DNA from: Chondrosia reniformis
Lineage: Eukaryota; Porifera; Demospongiae; Chondrillida; Chondrillidae
DNA: 64,000 nt
NCBI GenBank assembly: GCA_947172415.1
Contig: OX359195.1
Location: 7,495,001 to 7,559,000, forward strand
Direction of reading: 5' to 3'
The translations under genes and the position numbers were made by a program. Of this stretch, positions 32,920 through 43,739 are shown piece after piece. Each line of letters begins with the position of its first letter. Position 1 is the stretch's first letter. The notes below the pieces were generated by a model. The model saw nothing but the letters and a program-made list of their open reading frames with translations. It did no database searches and was not told the DNA's origin.

Positions 32920-35064
32920 ATGCTGAACAAGAGGTTCCTTGTGAGTTTTGGCTTACTCCATTTGACTGCTCTTTCAATTAGTACGCCTACTTGTGAACAA
33001 AAGGATGAACATATTTGGAACGTTTCATGTAATCCTGGAACTTTTCGTCACCAAGAGACTGGAAATTGCGAATGTGGTAATGTTCCTGACACTTCTGATG
33101 AAGGAAGGGCTTTTGTTGGAATTTCGTATTGTAAGTCTCTGAACTCAACCAACACTGACAACAACTTACAAGCTGTTGTGCATATTTCGAGATGGGCTGG
33201 ATATTATTATAATAAAATAGGTATGCCTGCCGACCTGGTACACGATGACTACTTCACTGTTACTTACTGCTGGATACATCATTGCAAACGACATATACAC
33301 GGCTTAAAGTTGCCTTTAGATCCAAATGAGCTAGATTCTCAGTTTTGTGGCGTCAAAGATCGTACAGGATTGGCTTGTTCAAGATGCAAGGATAGTTTTG
33401 CTGTGTCTATTAATCTACCCGAGTTCACGTGTGCTGATTGTACGAATGCTAATAAAGCGGCCAATGTTGTATATTGGATAATAGCAGAATTTTTACCGCT
33501 AGGCATACTAGTGTTGATCTTTCTACTGTGCGACATTCAAATAAGTGGTCCTATGAACGCCTTCTTGTTATTTGCTAACACATTTGACAATATGAGCCTG
33601 TATGGAAACAGTGCCATCGACTTTGCTGATCAAGGCATGGAAAAAAATTACGAAGCTTTGTCTACTTGGGCTAGGTATTTCTATTCGATTTGGAACCTGG
33701 AATTCATTGCTAGTTTCCCCGTGTTTCTTCCTCTTTGTGTATCAGAAACATTCACAGATATGGACTATCTTGCTACAAAGTTGATATATGGATCACCTAT
33801 GCTAATCATATTGATCATAATGTGTTTTCGTAGCATCTACAGATACCAACATAGAACATACAGATTACGTTGCAAGGCAATGTTCACATGTATGCAATTC
33901 TGTCATAGAAAAATAGTTAACTTTCAAAGAAGATATTTCAACAAAGAGAATGTCACCTTGAATGCTGGCTTTGCTTCTTTTTTCCTCCTCACCTATTCAA
34001 AACTGATCAATGTCTCTTTTCTGTTGTTGGCAACTACGACCTTGGAAACTAAGAATAATCCAACCACACGTCTTCGACTAGATCCATATACTAAACCATT
34101 TGAGCAGTGTCACTTGCGTTATGCCATACCTGCACTGATAGTGATTTTTTTTCTGATTGTTTTTCCAAGCTTTGTATTGCTGTGTTATGTGGTGCGTAAC
34201 AGAATAGAGTTCTATCGGAGATATAGAAGTACAAAGTTACATCAGTTGAACACTCACTTAGTATCTAATGGACCACTGTGGGTTAGAGCAGTCCACGACT
34301 TCTGTAAATATTATGCATCCGGCTTAAAAAGAAAGTACTATCTCTTTGGAATGACACTTTTTCTGTATCGAATCTGCTCTACACTAATTTATGCATTTTG
34401 TGAATTAGAGCAGCGATATCTTGCACATATTGCACTTGCTGGAACATACCTCTTCCTTATTTCATGGCTACGCCCTTATAATTCCACAGTTGGAATTAAA
34501 ACTGTTCAATTTAGTCTCAATACAGTTCAGTCTTGCTTTCTTCTTATAACCATTCTCGTAAATGCAATATCCCTGTGGAATCACTATCAGCTATTAGAAG
34601 TGCTTCAAATCACTAATACAGTTCTTGCTTGGTATATATTTCAGCAAATTCTTATTTTTCTGCCATTGTTTTATGTGATATTTTATATATCACTCTCCTT
34701 GTCAAAAATTAAATGGCATGTAGCTTGTAAGCAAAAACCATCACCTGAAACTAAATCTTTGGAGAGAGAAAGGTCTTTAGATAATGTAAGAGCCTTAACA
34801 GAATCTATGACCGCTGAAGATTTCGATTACTATGAGATAGAAGATAGAGACCTCGAATGGAGTCTAAAAGAAATGAATGCTACTCAAAGAGAAGAGGCAA
34901 AAGTAGAAAGAAAAGATTGGTGTATTCCCTTTCTCAAAATTTGCTGTCATGTTAATCCTGCAGTAAATCTTGAAACACTCACTACTACATTCATTGATGT
35001 CAGTGCCAAAGACCCAGATGCCAAAGACACGAATGTTAATGCACCCACTCGTAGTGAGTGGTAA
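32920..35064 (+). CDS. Orphan multi-pass membrane protein with Cys-rich extracellular N-terminus
   Basis: One exon, about 714 residues from the Met that starts a good signal peptide (RFLVSFGLLHLTALSIS). In-frame Mets at 32890 and 32908 would add 10 or 6 residues. The first 180 or so residues are extracellular-like with many Cys and N-glycosylation sites, ending in GLACSRCKDSFAVS and CADC just before helix 1. About eight or nine hydrophobic helices follow, then an acidic cytoplasmic tail of roughly 110 residues. I do not recognise the family. The arrangement suggests a receptor or channel-like protein. No introns are seen, unlike most genes here. Confidence 0.6.
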   Translation: MLNKRFLVSFGLLHLTALSISTPTCEQKDEHIWNVSCNPGTFRHQETGNCECGNVPDTSDEGRAFVGISYCKSLNSTNTDNNLQAVVHISRWAGYYYNKIGMPADLVHDDYFTVTYCWIHHCKRHIHGLKLPLDPNELDSQFCGVKDRTGLACSRCKDSFAVSINLPEFTCADCTNANKAANVVYWIIAEFLPLGILVLIFLLCDIQISGPMNAFLLFANTFDNMSLYGNSAIDFADQGMEKNYEALSTWARYFYSIWNLEFIASFPVFLPLCVSETFTDMDYLATKLIYGSPMLIILIIMCFRSIYRYQHRTYRLRCKAMFTCMQFCHRKIVNFQRRYFNKENVTLNAGFASFFLLTYSKLINVSFLLLATTTLETKNNPTTRLRLDPYTKPFEQCHLRYAIPALIVIFFLIVFPSFVLLCYVVRNRIEFYRRYRSTKLHQLNTHLVSNGPLWVRAVHDFCKYYASGLKRKYYLFGMTLFLYRICSTLIYAFCELEQRYLAHIALAGTYLFLISWLRPYNSTVGIKTVQFSLNTVQSCFLLITILVNAISLWNHYQLLEVLQITNTVLAWYIFQQILIFLPLFYVIFYISLSLSKIKWHVACKQKPSPETKSLERERSLDNVRALTESMTAEDFDYYEIEDRDLEWSLKEMNATQREEAKVERKDWCIPFLKICCHVNPAVNLETLTTTFIDVSAKDPDAKDTNVNAPTRSEW

Positions 35065-36154
35065 CTGTAGGCTTAACATCATGTAAAACCATATACCTTA
35101 CCTAATGACTTAAGAGATTGTTAACATTTATTCTGCTGTAGTTGTTACATTAGCAGTTGAACATTGATTTGCATGCATGTAAGCCAAATAAGTGTGTTAT
35201 TGCTCATGAAACCTTCCAAAAATATAATACCTCATAATTAACAGGCTCAGGCTTGTTTAGTCAAAGCATGCTTGACAGGCTTCTCCTTTGTTTGGACTGT
35301 GGATATCATAATTATATTCATGGGTTATATGAATATCATTATTTTTTGTTAAAAATGGCAGGTCACCCCACCACCTTGAAGACTGTGCTAATACTTTCTA
35401 TAATATTCATTGTGAGATATTTAATCAGTATTATAGAGTATATACCATCCCTAGTATTTCCAAACTTTGAAAGTCGTTGAGTGTTCTTATATATGATCAC
35501 AACATTTTGTCAGCCATACTTTTGGCTGTACCCCTTATCTGCTGATAAAGAAACCACAAGCTTTTCTGATCACCATGTGCACTGGTATCCTAATTGAGGG
35601 AGGAGCTTTCACTATAGAGAAATTAGATTATGCAGTATGTGCCTCCTCCCTTTCTGAGACTTGCAAGGCTTCACTAGTGTGAGAAGACTGCAGTCATGCA
35701 ACTCACTATCCGTGTTTGTGTCATGACTGGATCAGAAGTGTACAGTATTAATGGAATCTGACAGGCATATCTAGAAGTCTACCAATTGCTTTCAGTATGC
35801 AGTGGTCCAGCCCTGATATCACTCTACATGTCCATATGGAACAGAGGCTGTGATAGTTATAGGTTGATAAAATTACTGTTGGTAGAAGAATTACATATAT
35901 ATGCCATACGTATATATGGTGAAGGAATGTTGTTAATATTTAAAGGAGTTAAGAATGGATTAAGAAGGGAACCCGGGGTAAGAGGCCTATAGGGTTGTAA
36001 AGGGATGGCTGACATGGCAATAACCATGCCATAATAGAAAAGAACACCTGTTCAACATTTATATATAACTTGCATCATGATGAGTCAATTATGGCTAGAT
36101 TTATGTAATTAAGGGTCAAGAGTATACAACTTAGAAAAATATAATAGGCCTACA

Positions 36155-36355
36155 CAGGATCAAATATCAGGTTTCATATGGCATGAAACATATCAAAGGG
36201 TGCTCAAGAATGTGCTAACAGATTAATTTCTTGGGTTTCACGTTTTTAACAGGCCCCTTTCCAGTTTTATACATACTTTCATACCTTTTGAACCCTGGCT
36301 GGTCAAAGAGTTTCAAATAGGTTTCATGCCTTTTGAAACCTGACATTTGATCCTG
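36155..36355. mobile_element. MITE-like element with 35-base terminal inverted repeats
   Basis: Arms at 36155-36189 and 36321-36355 are reverse complements with three mismatches, around a 131-base core. There is no reading frame. Size and ends fit a miniature inverted-repeat transposon. Confidence 0.72.
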
Positions 36356-36579
36356 TACTATACTTCTACCATCATGTTTGTAAATGTTTTTATTTACAGT
36401 ACAAGTTATATACAATATGCTAATATAATTAATATAATTCATATTTACTTGTATATACTGTATATGCATGTTCTGCCTCAAATGTAACGGATACGTATAC
36501 AAATATGCTTTATCTAACATTCAATCTTATCCTGGGATGATCACATTCATACCTGAGACTTTCCACCAAATTCCACCTT

Positions 36580-36735
36580 CTCAGGCATTTAACTATCAAC
36601 TTTCTATATACCAAGCCTACATTCTCTCCTTCCTAGACTACTGTGATGTAGTATGGAATGGCACCGCTTCCACTAATGCCATCAAGTTGGAGAGATTACA
36701 AAACTATACTGTGCGAGAATCATACTCAGACAGTC
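36580..36735 (+). mobile_element. LINE reverse-transcriptase tail fragment
   Basis: The frame reads YQAYILSFLDYCDVVWNG and then LERLQNYTVR, matching the block at the end of LINE reverse transcriptases where a DYC..VW motif is followed by LxxLQNRxxR. It is short and isolated, so a dead 5'-truncated remnant. Confidence 0.6.
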
Positions 36736-37386
36736 ATTGTATGTAAATTCCTCCTGGCTTGGAGGCTTCTCCAACCTAAGCTAAATCTGTTATTGGTGGC
36801 AGAGGATAGCTTGCTTTGAGGATTATCCTACAGTGCAGAACGCGTATGGGCTTCCAAAATACAACCTGTTACCAGTAACAAACCATGCAGCTGCTCTTTC
36901 TCCATGGGTGTTGGTGACGCTATAGAAATTACATCACTTGATTGTGCAATCATAACTTTGAGTTCTTCATTATATCTTGATTATTTTGCAATTTTAATTA
37001 AGCTAAATTTCGCCAGACGTTTGTTATACGCATGTACCATAATATATGTTGGATTTCAAGTGATCTGACCAATTGAAAATTCGTATCAATATAACACATT
37101 GTTTCAATATAAATTTCCTATACGTTTTCTATAGGTTAATGGCATTTTATATGCAGACTTTGTCCTCCGTTTTCTAAGAAACGGAGGCCTAAATGAAAAA
37201 ATCCCTTAATTTAAAATGAGTCTTATACCCTAAACTTTATGATAAGATGCCCATTCTGTTTCTAGGTATTTAGATTACCTCAGTAACTTGCACTGTACAT
37301 TATCTTTCAGTAACATGAAGCCATACAACGTAATATAAAGGGGGGCTATCCCTAAGCTGTACTTTCTGAGTGGTAGCCCCAACGAA

Positions 37387-39522
37387 ATGCACTGCAACTT
37401 GACTCTTCTACTTCGTAAGGGTCCTCTCTTCTTAGGATTTGTAATTGCAGTCGCGCTTCTCCTCCTCTGGATACAATTTGCGAACCACAAAGACAGAAAG
37501 ACGATAAAGTTGGTGTCCATTCAACAAATGAGGTTTAAAGCAACAAAAGAAGATTCTATACAGACTCCTAAACAAAGCCAGTCTACCACAATTGCCTACC
37601 CAAAAGTTGAAGCTGTTTTGGATCCCGTTGATTTTCAAAGAAAATGTTCCTTTGCTAACTGTTTCAACCTCAGTAAATGTAATTACCGTACGTTTAAATT
37701 TTATGTTTACCCGGAATCGGGAGATTTAGCCATTACAAATTCATTTCGAAGTATTTTAAGGGTGCTGAGACTCAGCAAATACTTCACTTCAATACCAGAT
37801 GAGGCGTGCTTGTTCATACCAGCTGTGGACACTTTGAATAGAGACAAGTTGAGCGGCAGCTTTGTCAGTAAAGAGACTATTATGAAGGCTCTGCGCGATC
37901 TTCCTTACTGGAACATGGGAGAAAACCACCTTCTTTTCAACTTGTACTCGGGTACATTTCCAGACTATGAGGAATTCGTTGACTTTGACTCTGACAAAGC
38001 TATGTTGGCAAAAGCCTCCCTCTCCACTCAGTCCTACAGGAAGGGCTTCGATATCAGTCTTCCTCTTATAAGAGAAGATCATCCTGAGGTTGAGATGAGT
38101 TCCAGATTCGTGAAGCATTCTGAACTTGTAAAGAAGAAGTACCTGATGACGTTTAAGGGCAAGCGGTATGTGTATGGCATAGGGAGTGAGACTAGAAACC
38201 AGCTGTATCACCTTCATAATAACAAGGACATGATAATAGTCACCACCTGCAGACATGGTAAATCTTGGGAAAAGTTGCAAGATTGGAGGTGTTCAGAAGA
38301 TGAAAGAGAATATCAAAAGTACTTATGTCAATGGTTTGATAAGGATAATAATTTAGCTTATATATATTTAGATCACGAGTTTCAAGGCTAAAAAACTCAT
38401 TCTTTGTTTCAGCTCGGCCACCATTGTTGTCTATTCAGCTCGGCCACCATTGTTGTCTATTCAGCTGTGTTCCAGTATCCTAGTCTCTATATACTGGCCT
38501 TAGCTCCTTCCCCTCCTTGCATGCTAGTATGAAGGTAAACCTTGTATTGATACTGGGTGGGTATATTGCCCACAGCTCTGTACTACATTTGATCACACAA
38601 AACTGTTAACCTATAATTGGTGTCCATATTTATTAAATTTGTAATTAACCATAGCATCAATTCCTTTCTCTCTACTATAGATATGATTATTCAGATTTAA
38701 TGTTCAATTCTACTTTTTGCTTGGTTCCCCGAGGCAGGCGTTTAGGGTCCTTTCGCTTTCTGGAGTCCTTGGAGGCAGGTTGTATGCCAGTCTCACTTAG
38801 TAATGGGTGAGTCCCTACCAGAATCAGTGCTAATTAGGTAAATATTGTAGTTGGTGCTGCCAAACCTCTCTCTACCCCCTTGTGGGTCAGTGTTTGTCCT
38901 TTGTAGGTAGCACCATTCCTATGGTATCTGTTTCCCTGGTATAAGAAAGCCCTGACCCAGCCCCCAAATTTAATACTCTTGAAGACTAAAGCATTGCTGG
39001 GAGACCATACATATTCGTTGCTAGGAGACCATACATATTCGTTGCTAGGAGACCCATGATTATTTGGTGTGCACCACCAGCTGACAGCATGTAAACATCA
39101 CATGTTGTATGGTGATAGTCAGCCATTTTATTGTATGAGGTCTCTACTGGTATATCATTTAGCTCATTCACAACAATTAGTTTTGTCATTACTTTTTGAT
39201 TTACGTAATTATGCTCAATTTTGCTTTAGGTATATATTGCCTTTCCAAGAGGCTATTGATTGGAAGAAAGCAATCTTTGTTGCTGATGAGCATTCCCTCT
39301 TCCAGCTTCCTTTCATTCTGCGGGACATGTCACCCAAAACCATTCACTCTATGAGGCAACAGAGCAAGATTCTGTGGGAAAGGAACTTCTCTTCTGTTAA
39401 GGCTATTGTGGATACGACACTAGAGGTAAGGATGCATACCTTCCAAGTGATATCCTAGTGAAAGGTTTCTACTACTTCTATTTGAATAGATAATCCGCCA
39501 AAGGATTAAGCCCAGTCATTAA
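37387..39522 (+). CDS. EXT1-like exostosin (GT47 domain only)
   Basis: Four exons: 37387-38318, 38681-38806, 39230-39425 and 39490-39522, in frame, 428 residues. It is a type II membrane protein (helix about residues 13-33), then an exostosin GT47 domain: [63 protein letters not shown], and the [12 protein letters not shown] block. All are strongly EXT1-like. Human EXT1 is 746 residues with a C-terminal GT64 domain; here a stop falls soon after the IIRQRI segment, so GT64 is missing. EXT1 with EXT2 polymerises heparan sulfate in the Golgi. A 3' exon set outside this model cannot exist, because a new gene starts 105 bases on. Confidence 0.85.
38410..38466 (+). repeat. 26-base tandem duplication in intron 1 of the EXT1-like gene
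   Basis: The unit cagctcggccaccattgttg plus tctatt occurs twice in a row, starting just after exon 1. Confidence 0.85.
39020..39143 (+). repeat. Dispersed repeat with X-box-like motifs, copy 1
   Basis: About 100 bases from gttgctaggagacccatg to ttgtatgaggtc are almost identical to 54598-54703. It is preceded by tandem copies of ttgctaggagacc. The reverse complement, ggtctcctagcaac, resembles an RFX X-box half-site pair. It lies in intron 2 of the EXT1-like gene. Confidence 0.75.
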
Positions 39523-39627
39523 TCCCAAGGAGGTCGATGAACGAAGCAAGAGGTATTCGTAGGACCCGAACACTGAAATTGGTCCATTGATATGCAAAGC
39601 CACAACTGAACAGTGGGGTGACAAAAA

Positions 39628-40482
39628 ATGGCTGCAGTTTACTTGCAACTTTGTATCCCTTGCATCCTGTTAATGATTTCGCCCTCGTGCGTGTTCTGTG
39701 ATCATGTTTGCTCTGCGATTCCGGAAGGCTTTGTGTCAATTGCCAACTACGATCCGTCTGTCGTATTGGAGATACGCTATGCGGGTTATCACAACTTCAT
39801 TGGCCGACCCATTCGTGGCTATGAGGAACCGCTTTGCATCTTGACTAGGCAAGCAGCTAAAGCTCTCAGTGCGGCGCAGAAGGAATTCCAGAGCATGGGG
39901 TATTCTATTAAAGCATACGATTGTTATAGACCACAAAGAGCCGTTGATAATTTCGTGGAATGGTCGAACGACCCTACCGATAACCTGACAAAAACAGAGT
40001 TCTATCCCACTCTAGACAAGAGTGTGCTATTTCAACTCGGTTATATAGCCGAGAGATCAGGACACTCGAGAGGCTCGACGTTGGATCTTACCATTATACC
40101 AGTGCCAGCTCTCCCTGAACCAGAGTACGTGCCCGGAATGGAACTGTATCCGTGCACTAACTCCGTACCCAATAGATTTAACGATACCAGTATTGACATG
40201 GGGACCGGCTATGACTGCTTTGATCCACTAGCTAACACTAACAATACTGATGTGGGGATGATGCAAAGGGACAATCGCATGATGCTAATGGATGTCATGA
40301 CTAGAAACAACTTCACCAACTATTGGGCAGAATGGTGGCACTACACACTTGATAATGAGCCTTATTTAGACATGTACTTTGATTTTCCGGTGCAATGCCA
40401 AGAGTCCACTGCTCGTGTAGTTTATCTGAACCTTTTGCTTCTGTTAGCTGCTGTATGTTGCAGCATGTACCTTTTTATTTAA
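39628..40482 (+). CDS. VanX-type D-Ala-D-Ala dipeptidase (peptidase M15D), copy 1
   Basis: Intronless, 284 residues. A signal peptide (about residues 1-24) is followed by a complete M15D domain: YDCYRPQRA with the catalytic-site Arg, GHSRGSTLDLT with the zinc-binding His and Asp, and EWWHYT with the catalytic Glu and the last zinc His. VanX enzymes split D-Ala-D-Ala, a cell-wall precursor dipeptide, and are overwhelmingly bacterial. The C-terminus (VYLNLLLLLAAVCCSMYLFI) is hydrophobic and fits a GPI-anchor signal or membrane tail, absent from copies 2 and 3. The secretion signal and spliced neighbours argue for a transferred gene adapted to the animal. A role in digesting or disarming bacteria is inferred. 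Confidence 0.85.
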   Translation: MAAVYLQLCIPCILLMISPSCVFCDHVCSAIPEGFVSIANYDPSVVLEIRYAGYHNFIGRPIRGYEEPLCILTRQAAKALSAAQKEFQSMGYSIKAYDCYRPQRAVDNFVEWSNDPTDNLTKTEFYPTLDKSVLFQLGYIAERSGHSRGSTLDLTIIPVPALPEPEYVPGMELYPCTNSVPNRFNDTSIDMGTGYDCFDPLANTNNTDVGMMQRDNRMMLMDVMTRNNFTNYWAEWWHYTLDNEPYLDMYFDFPVQCQESTARVVYLNLLLLLAAVCCSMYLFI

Positions 40483-40570
40483 CTTTATGTCCCTAGTTAT
40501 TTAACTTTATGTCCCTAGTCATTTAACTTTATGTCCCTAGTTATTTAACTTTATGTCTCTTAGTCATTTA
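40483..40570 (+). repeat. 23-base tandem repeat after VanX copy 1
   Basis: Four copies of tttaactttatgtccctagt plus tat or cat start at the stop codon and end near the left edge of the histone H4 duplication. Confidence 0.9.
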
Positions 40571-40730
40571 ATGCCATTGCTTTCCTTTTGTATGTCAGAA
40601 GATGGATGCATTATTATTGTATAATCAATTCAATATATATAATTTTTAAGTGCACCATGTGCATTGCACACTAAGGCGAGAGTATAAATCAATTTAGTAC
40701 AAAATGACTGTAAGATAATCCACCCACGCG

Positions 40731-40788
40731 AATCGTGACGTCACGATTTTAACATTTTACAACATGGTCCGCCATTCTTCTATAAATG
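40731..40788 (+). promoter_or_regulatory. Histone H4 promoter: CRE palindrome and TATA box
   Basis: A perfect 18-base palindrome centred on TGACGTCA lies at 40731-40748. A TATAAATG box lies at 40781-40788, 75 bases before the start codon. Both are nearly kept in the minus-strand H4 copy (49353-49408). Confidence 0.75.
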
Positions 40789-40844
40789 GCTGTTTATTCA
40801 CTTGGCATTATCGATTCAACGTGATTTCAGAGCCGATTTAGTAA

Positions 40845-41174
<330 letters not shown>

Positions 41175-41192
41175 ACACTTTTCACTCAAAAC

Positions 41193-41208
41193 GGCTTTTC
41201 TTAAAGCC
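41193..41208 (+). terminator. Histone mRNA 3' stem-loop
   Basis: ggcttttcttaaagcc is a 6-base stem with a 4-base loop and fits the histone stem-loop consensus. A purine-rich stretch with gaagatg follows, like a U7 target. Confidence 0.93.
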
Positions 41209-41422
41209 ATCACTTTTCAGAAGATGTTTCACCAATGCAACATGTACCTTTTTTATTTATGAATTGTAAAATGTGCAATCTTCATCGTTTTTTTTTATTG
41301 GCATATACTGAATCAGTTCGATGTTTACTCAATTCCAGAAATGTTATATGCAAATTGATGATCGTGACAAGGTGTTAAATGTTAATTATGATGCACCCTT
41401 AGTGGGGCGTAACTGTAAAAAT

Positions 41423-43632
41423 ATGGCTCAGCCTTCTACCCCAAGAGACATTATCAGAGATTGTTATGACCAGTTAATATCGGATTTAAACGTAGCCATT
41501 CTTCAACCAGTATTACTGTCAAAGAATTTAATAACCCAAAGTTTGAAACAGAAAATAATGGCCAACGACACTGATGAGGAACAGAATACAGTACTTGTTG
41601 ACCATATTATGAAAGTAGCAACCTGGGAGAAACTCGAAGCGTTCGTTCAGACGTTACAAGATAAGGGAACACCACCCTATGATAAAATGAAAAAGCTAGC
41701 TCAATTGATAAAAAGTAAAATTCCTGATGACATCTCAGAAGATGATCATATCAGAAAATCTGTAAGTCTATTATGCAAAGCTTAGACAGGCTAGGCTATG
41801 TATGTGTATACTATTATGGCTAGGCTATGTATGTGTATACTATTATGGCTAGGCTATGTATGTGTATACTATTATGGCTAGGCTATGTATGTGTATACTA
41901 TTATGGCTAGGCTATGTATGTGTATACTATTATGGCTAGGCTATGTATGTGTATACTATTATGGCTAGGCTATGTATGTGTATACTATTATGGCTAGGCT
42001 ATGTATGTGTATACTATTATGGCTAGGCTCAAGACAAGACACTATATAGCATACATTTAAAATAGGAATGTATTTAATTGAATGTAGCTTACCCTGCTTA
42101 ATTGTATGTCTAATTAAAATTAGTGAATAGATCAGTTACTTTTTATTTCTTTAGTCCCAGTATAATCCAAAAGAACAATCAAAGCTTCAAACAGAAAACC
42201 AGGAGCTTCAGAGGGAGGTGAAGCATCTGAAAAAGGTCAATAATCAGTCTCACTGTTATTCTACCCCTTTCATTTCATATTAATTTTCATAACTGAGCTG
42301 ATGTCGCAATAATCAGCATCTTTAAATTCTCGGTATATACATACCAGACCAAACCATTGTTCAACTCTTTACATTCTACTATTTTTAATCTTCTAGGTAA
42401 TCCTTAAACTGTCTCCTTGGCAACCATTACCTGCCCTACCAAGAAAAGCTGCCTGTCTCTCAGTTGTGGAGACTAACGGAAGCATATACATCGGTGGTGG
42501 CTTTACGGGTAGAAGATTTACTTATTACAGCTTTTGCAAGGATATTCTTGGCCGTACATCTTTACCTTTGATATTCAGACTTTGCCCAGATTCTTACAAA
42601 TGGATAGCTCTACCCTCTAGTCCCTCTGTAGTGATCCATTTTGGTTTAGCTTCTGTGGCCCATAAGATCTACCAGGTGGGAGGGGAATATTTAGAAGAAT
42701 CTGACCATCACAAAATAGGTGTACCATCAAATATGGTTATGGTCTATGATACAGAAGAGGGGAAATGGGTGGATGATCTACCCTCCCTTCATTTTTCTCG
42801 CTCTCTACCTTCAGTTGCTGCCACCCAAACTCATTTGATTGTTGCAGGTGGTGTTGATGCAAAACAGAAGCCAATTGCTTCCATTGAGATTTTCGATTTA
42901 GTTTCTAAGAATAATAGTTGGTTGGTTCGAGAAGGAGTCCCACTAGAGTTGTGCTATCCCCAAATTATAATCATTGATGGCATTCTCTACTGGGGAGCTG
43001 ACAGAGCTAGTGGACTTCACTTTAAAATTCTTCAGCATGCTACTGATGAGCTTAATCAGAATCAGTTTGATGTTTACTCAATTCCGGTGGATAATTTACT
43101 ACAGGATTCGACAGGGAGAGTAAAAATTCTTTCTAAAGCCTGGAGTAAACTCCCATCACTGCCAACTTGTGGATCAGCCCTGGTTGACCTCGAAGGTTCA
43201 GTGCTCTTAGTTGGTGGGAGAGACAAGAAGGGGAAGAGTAGTAATTTTTGTTATAGTTATGACAAGGAAGAGGATACTTGGGAGGTCGCAAAGGTGCATA
43301 AGCCAGATCGAATCCCACTTACATCAAATTGCGTTAGCCCTGCTGCCATCCACTCACAGAATAAGTTGTACCTCTTTGGTGGTATTGTATGGTCTGAATG
43401 GATGCTCATAAAAATAGTCCTAACATTGATCTCCCTTGTTTTAATTGCTCTTTGTGTTATGGCATATGGCATTTATGTAAATCAATCCATTATTATCAAA
43501 GGAGGATTTTATTTGTTTTGGGGGGCTTTTCTATGTATTGGTATGTATTGCTTGGAAAAGTGTTTAAGACTACCCAAACTTATTAATGCTGTAATTATTC
43601 GCTCTTCTCATGTAGTATTTCTTAACAAGTGA
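41423..43632 (+). CDS. CARD-coiled coil-Kelch protein with C-terminal membrane segments
   Basis: Three exons: 41423-41761, 42155-42235 and 42397-43632, all phase 0, 551 residues. Exon 1 is a CARD/death-fold-like helical domain (IIRDCYDQLISDLNVAIL, VDHIMKV, FVQTLQDKG). Exon 2 is a short coiled coil rich in Gln, Glu and Lys. Exon 3 has about five or six Kelch blades with GG pairs (IYIGGGF, IYQVGGE, LIVAGGV, VLLVGGR, LYLFGGI). Two hydrophobic segments lie near residues 475-530. The order suggests a membrane-anchored adaptor that links a Kelch ligand-binding propeller to CARD signalling; this is inference. An upstream in-frame Met at 41321 exists but lies in duplicated histone-flank DNA. It resembles BTB-Kelch proteins only in the propeller. 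Confidence 0.72.
41790..42021 (+). repeat. 29-base minisatellite in intron 1 of the CARD-Kelch gene
   Basis: Eight essentially identical copies of gctaggctatgtatgtgtat plus actattatg. Confidence 0.97.
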
Positions 43633-43739
43633 TGCAAATGTGTACTATTAAGAAACCTTTTTTATTGTAATGTTTTTATTTGAAATAAGTAGTGCAGTGA
43701 TGATGACACAATTGCAGCCATGACGTCAGACTTTTAAAA

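Larger units (their letters stand above)
35065..37386. other. Repeat-bearing intergenic region
   Basis: 2.3 kb with no supported host gene. It holds the small inverted-repeat element at 36155-36355 and a LINE scrap at 36580-36735. A 42-codon frame with a hydrophobic segment (35353-35480) is too weak to call. Confidence 0.5.

Noticed and set aside
35353-35480. A 42-residue frame with one membrane-like segment
   Set aside because: It is too short, with no family, no splice context and no conserved neighbour to support it.
41321-41422. Upstream Met at 41321 as start of the CARD-Kelch protein
   Set aside because: This stretch belongs to the H4 duplication flank and has no domain. The Met at 41423 starts right before the CARD.
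41790-42021. Regular repeats that might suggest a CRISPR array
   Set aside because: The 29-base units are directly adjacent with no spacers, in an animal intron. The same holds for 56040-56515 and 58641-58986.
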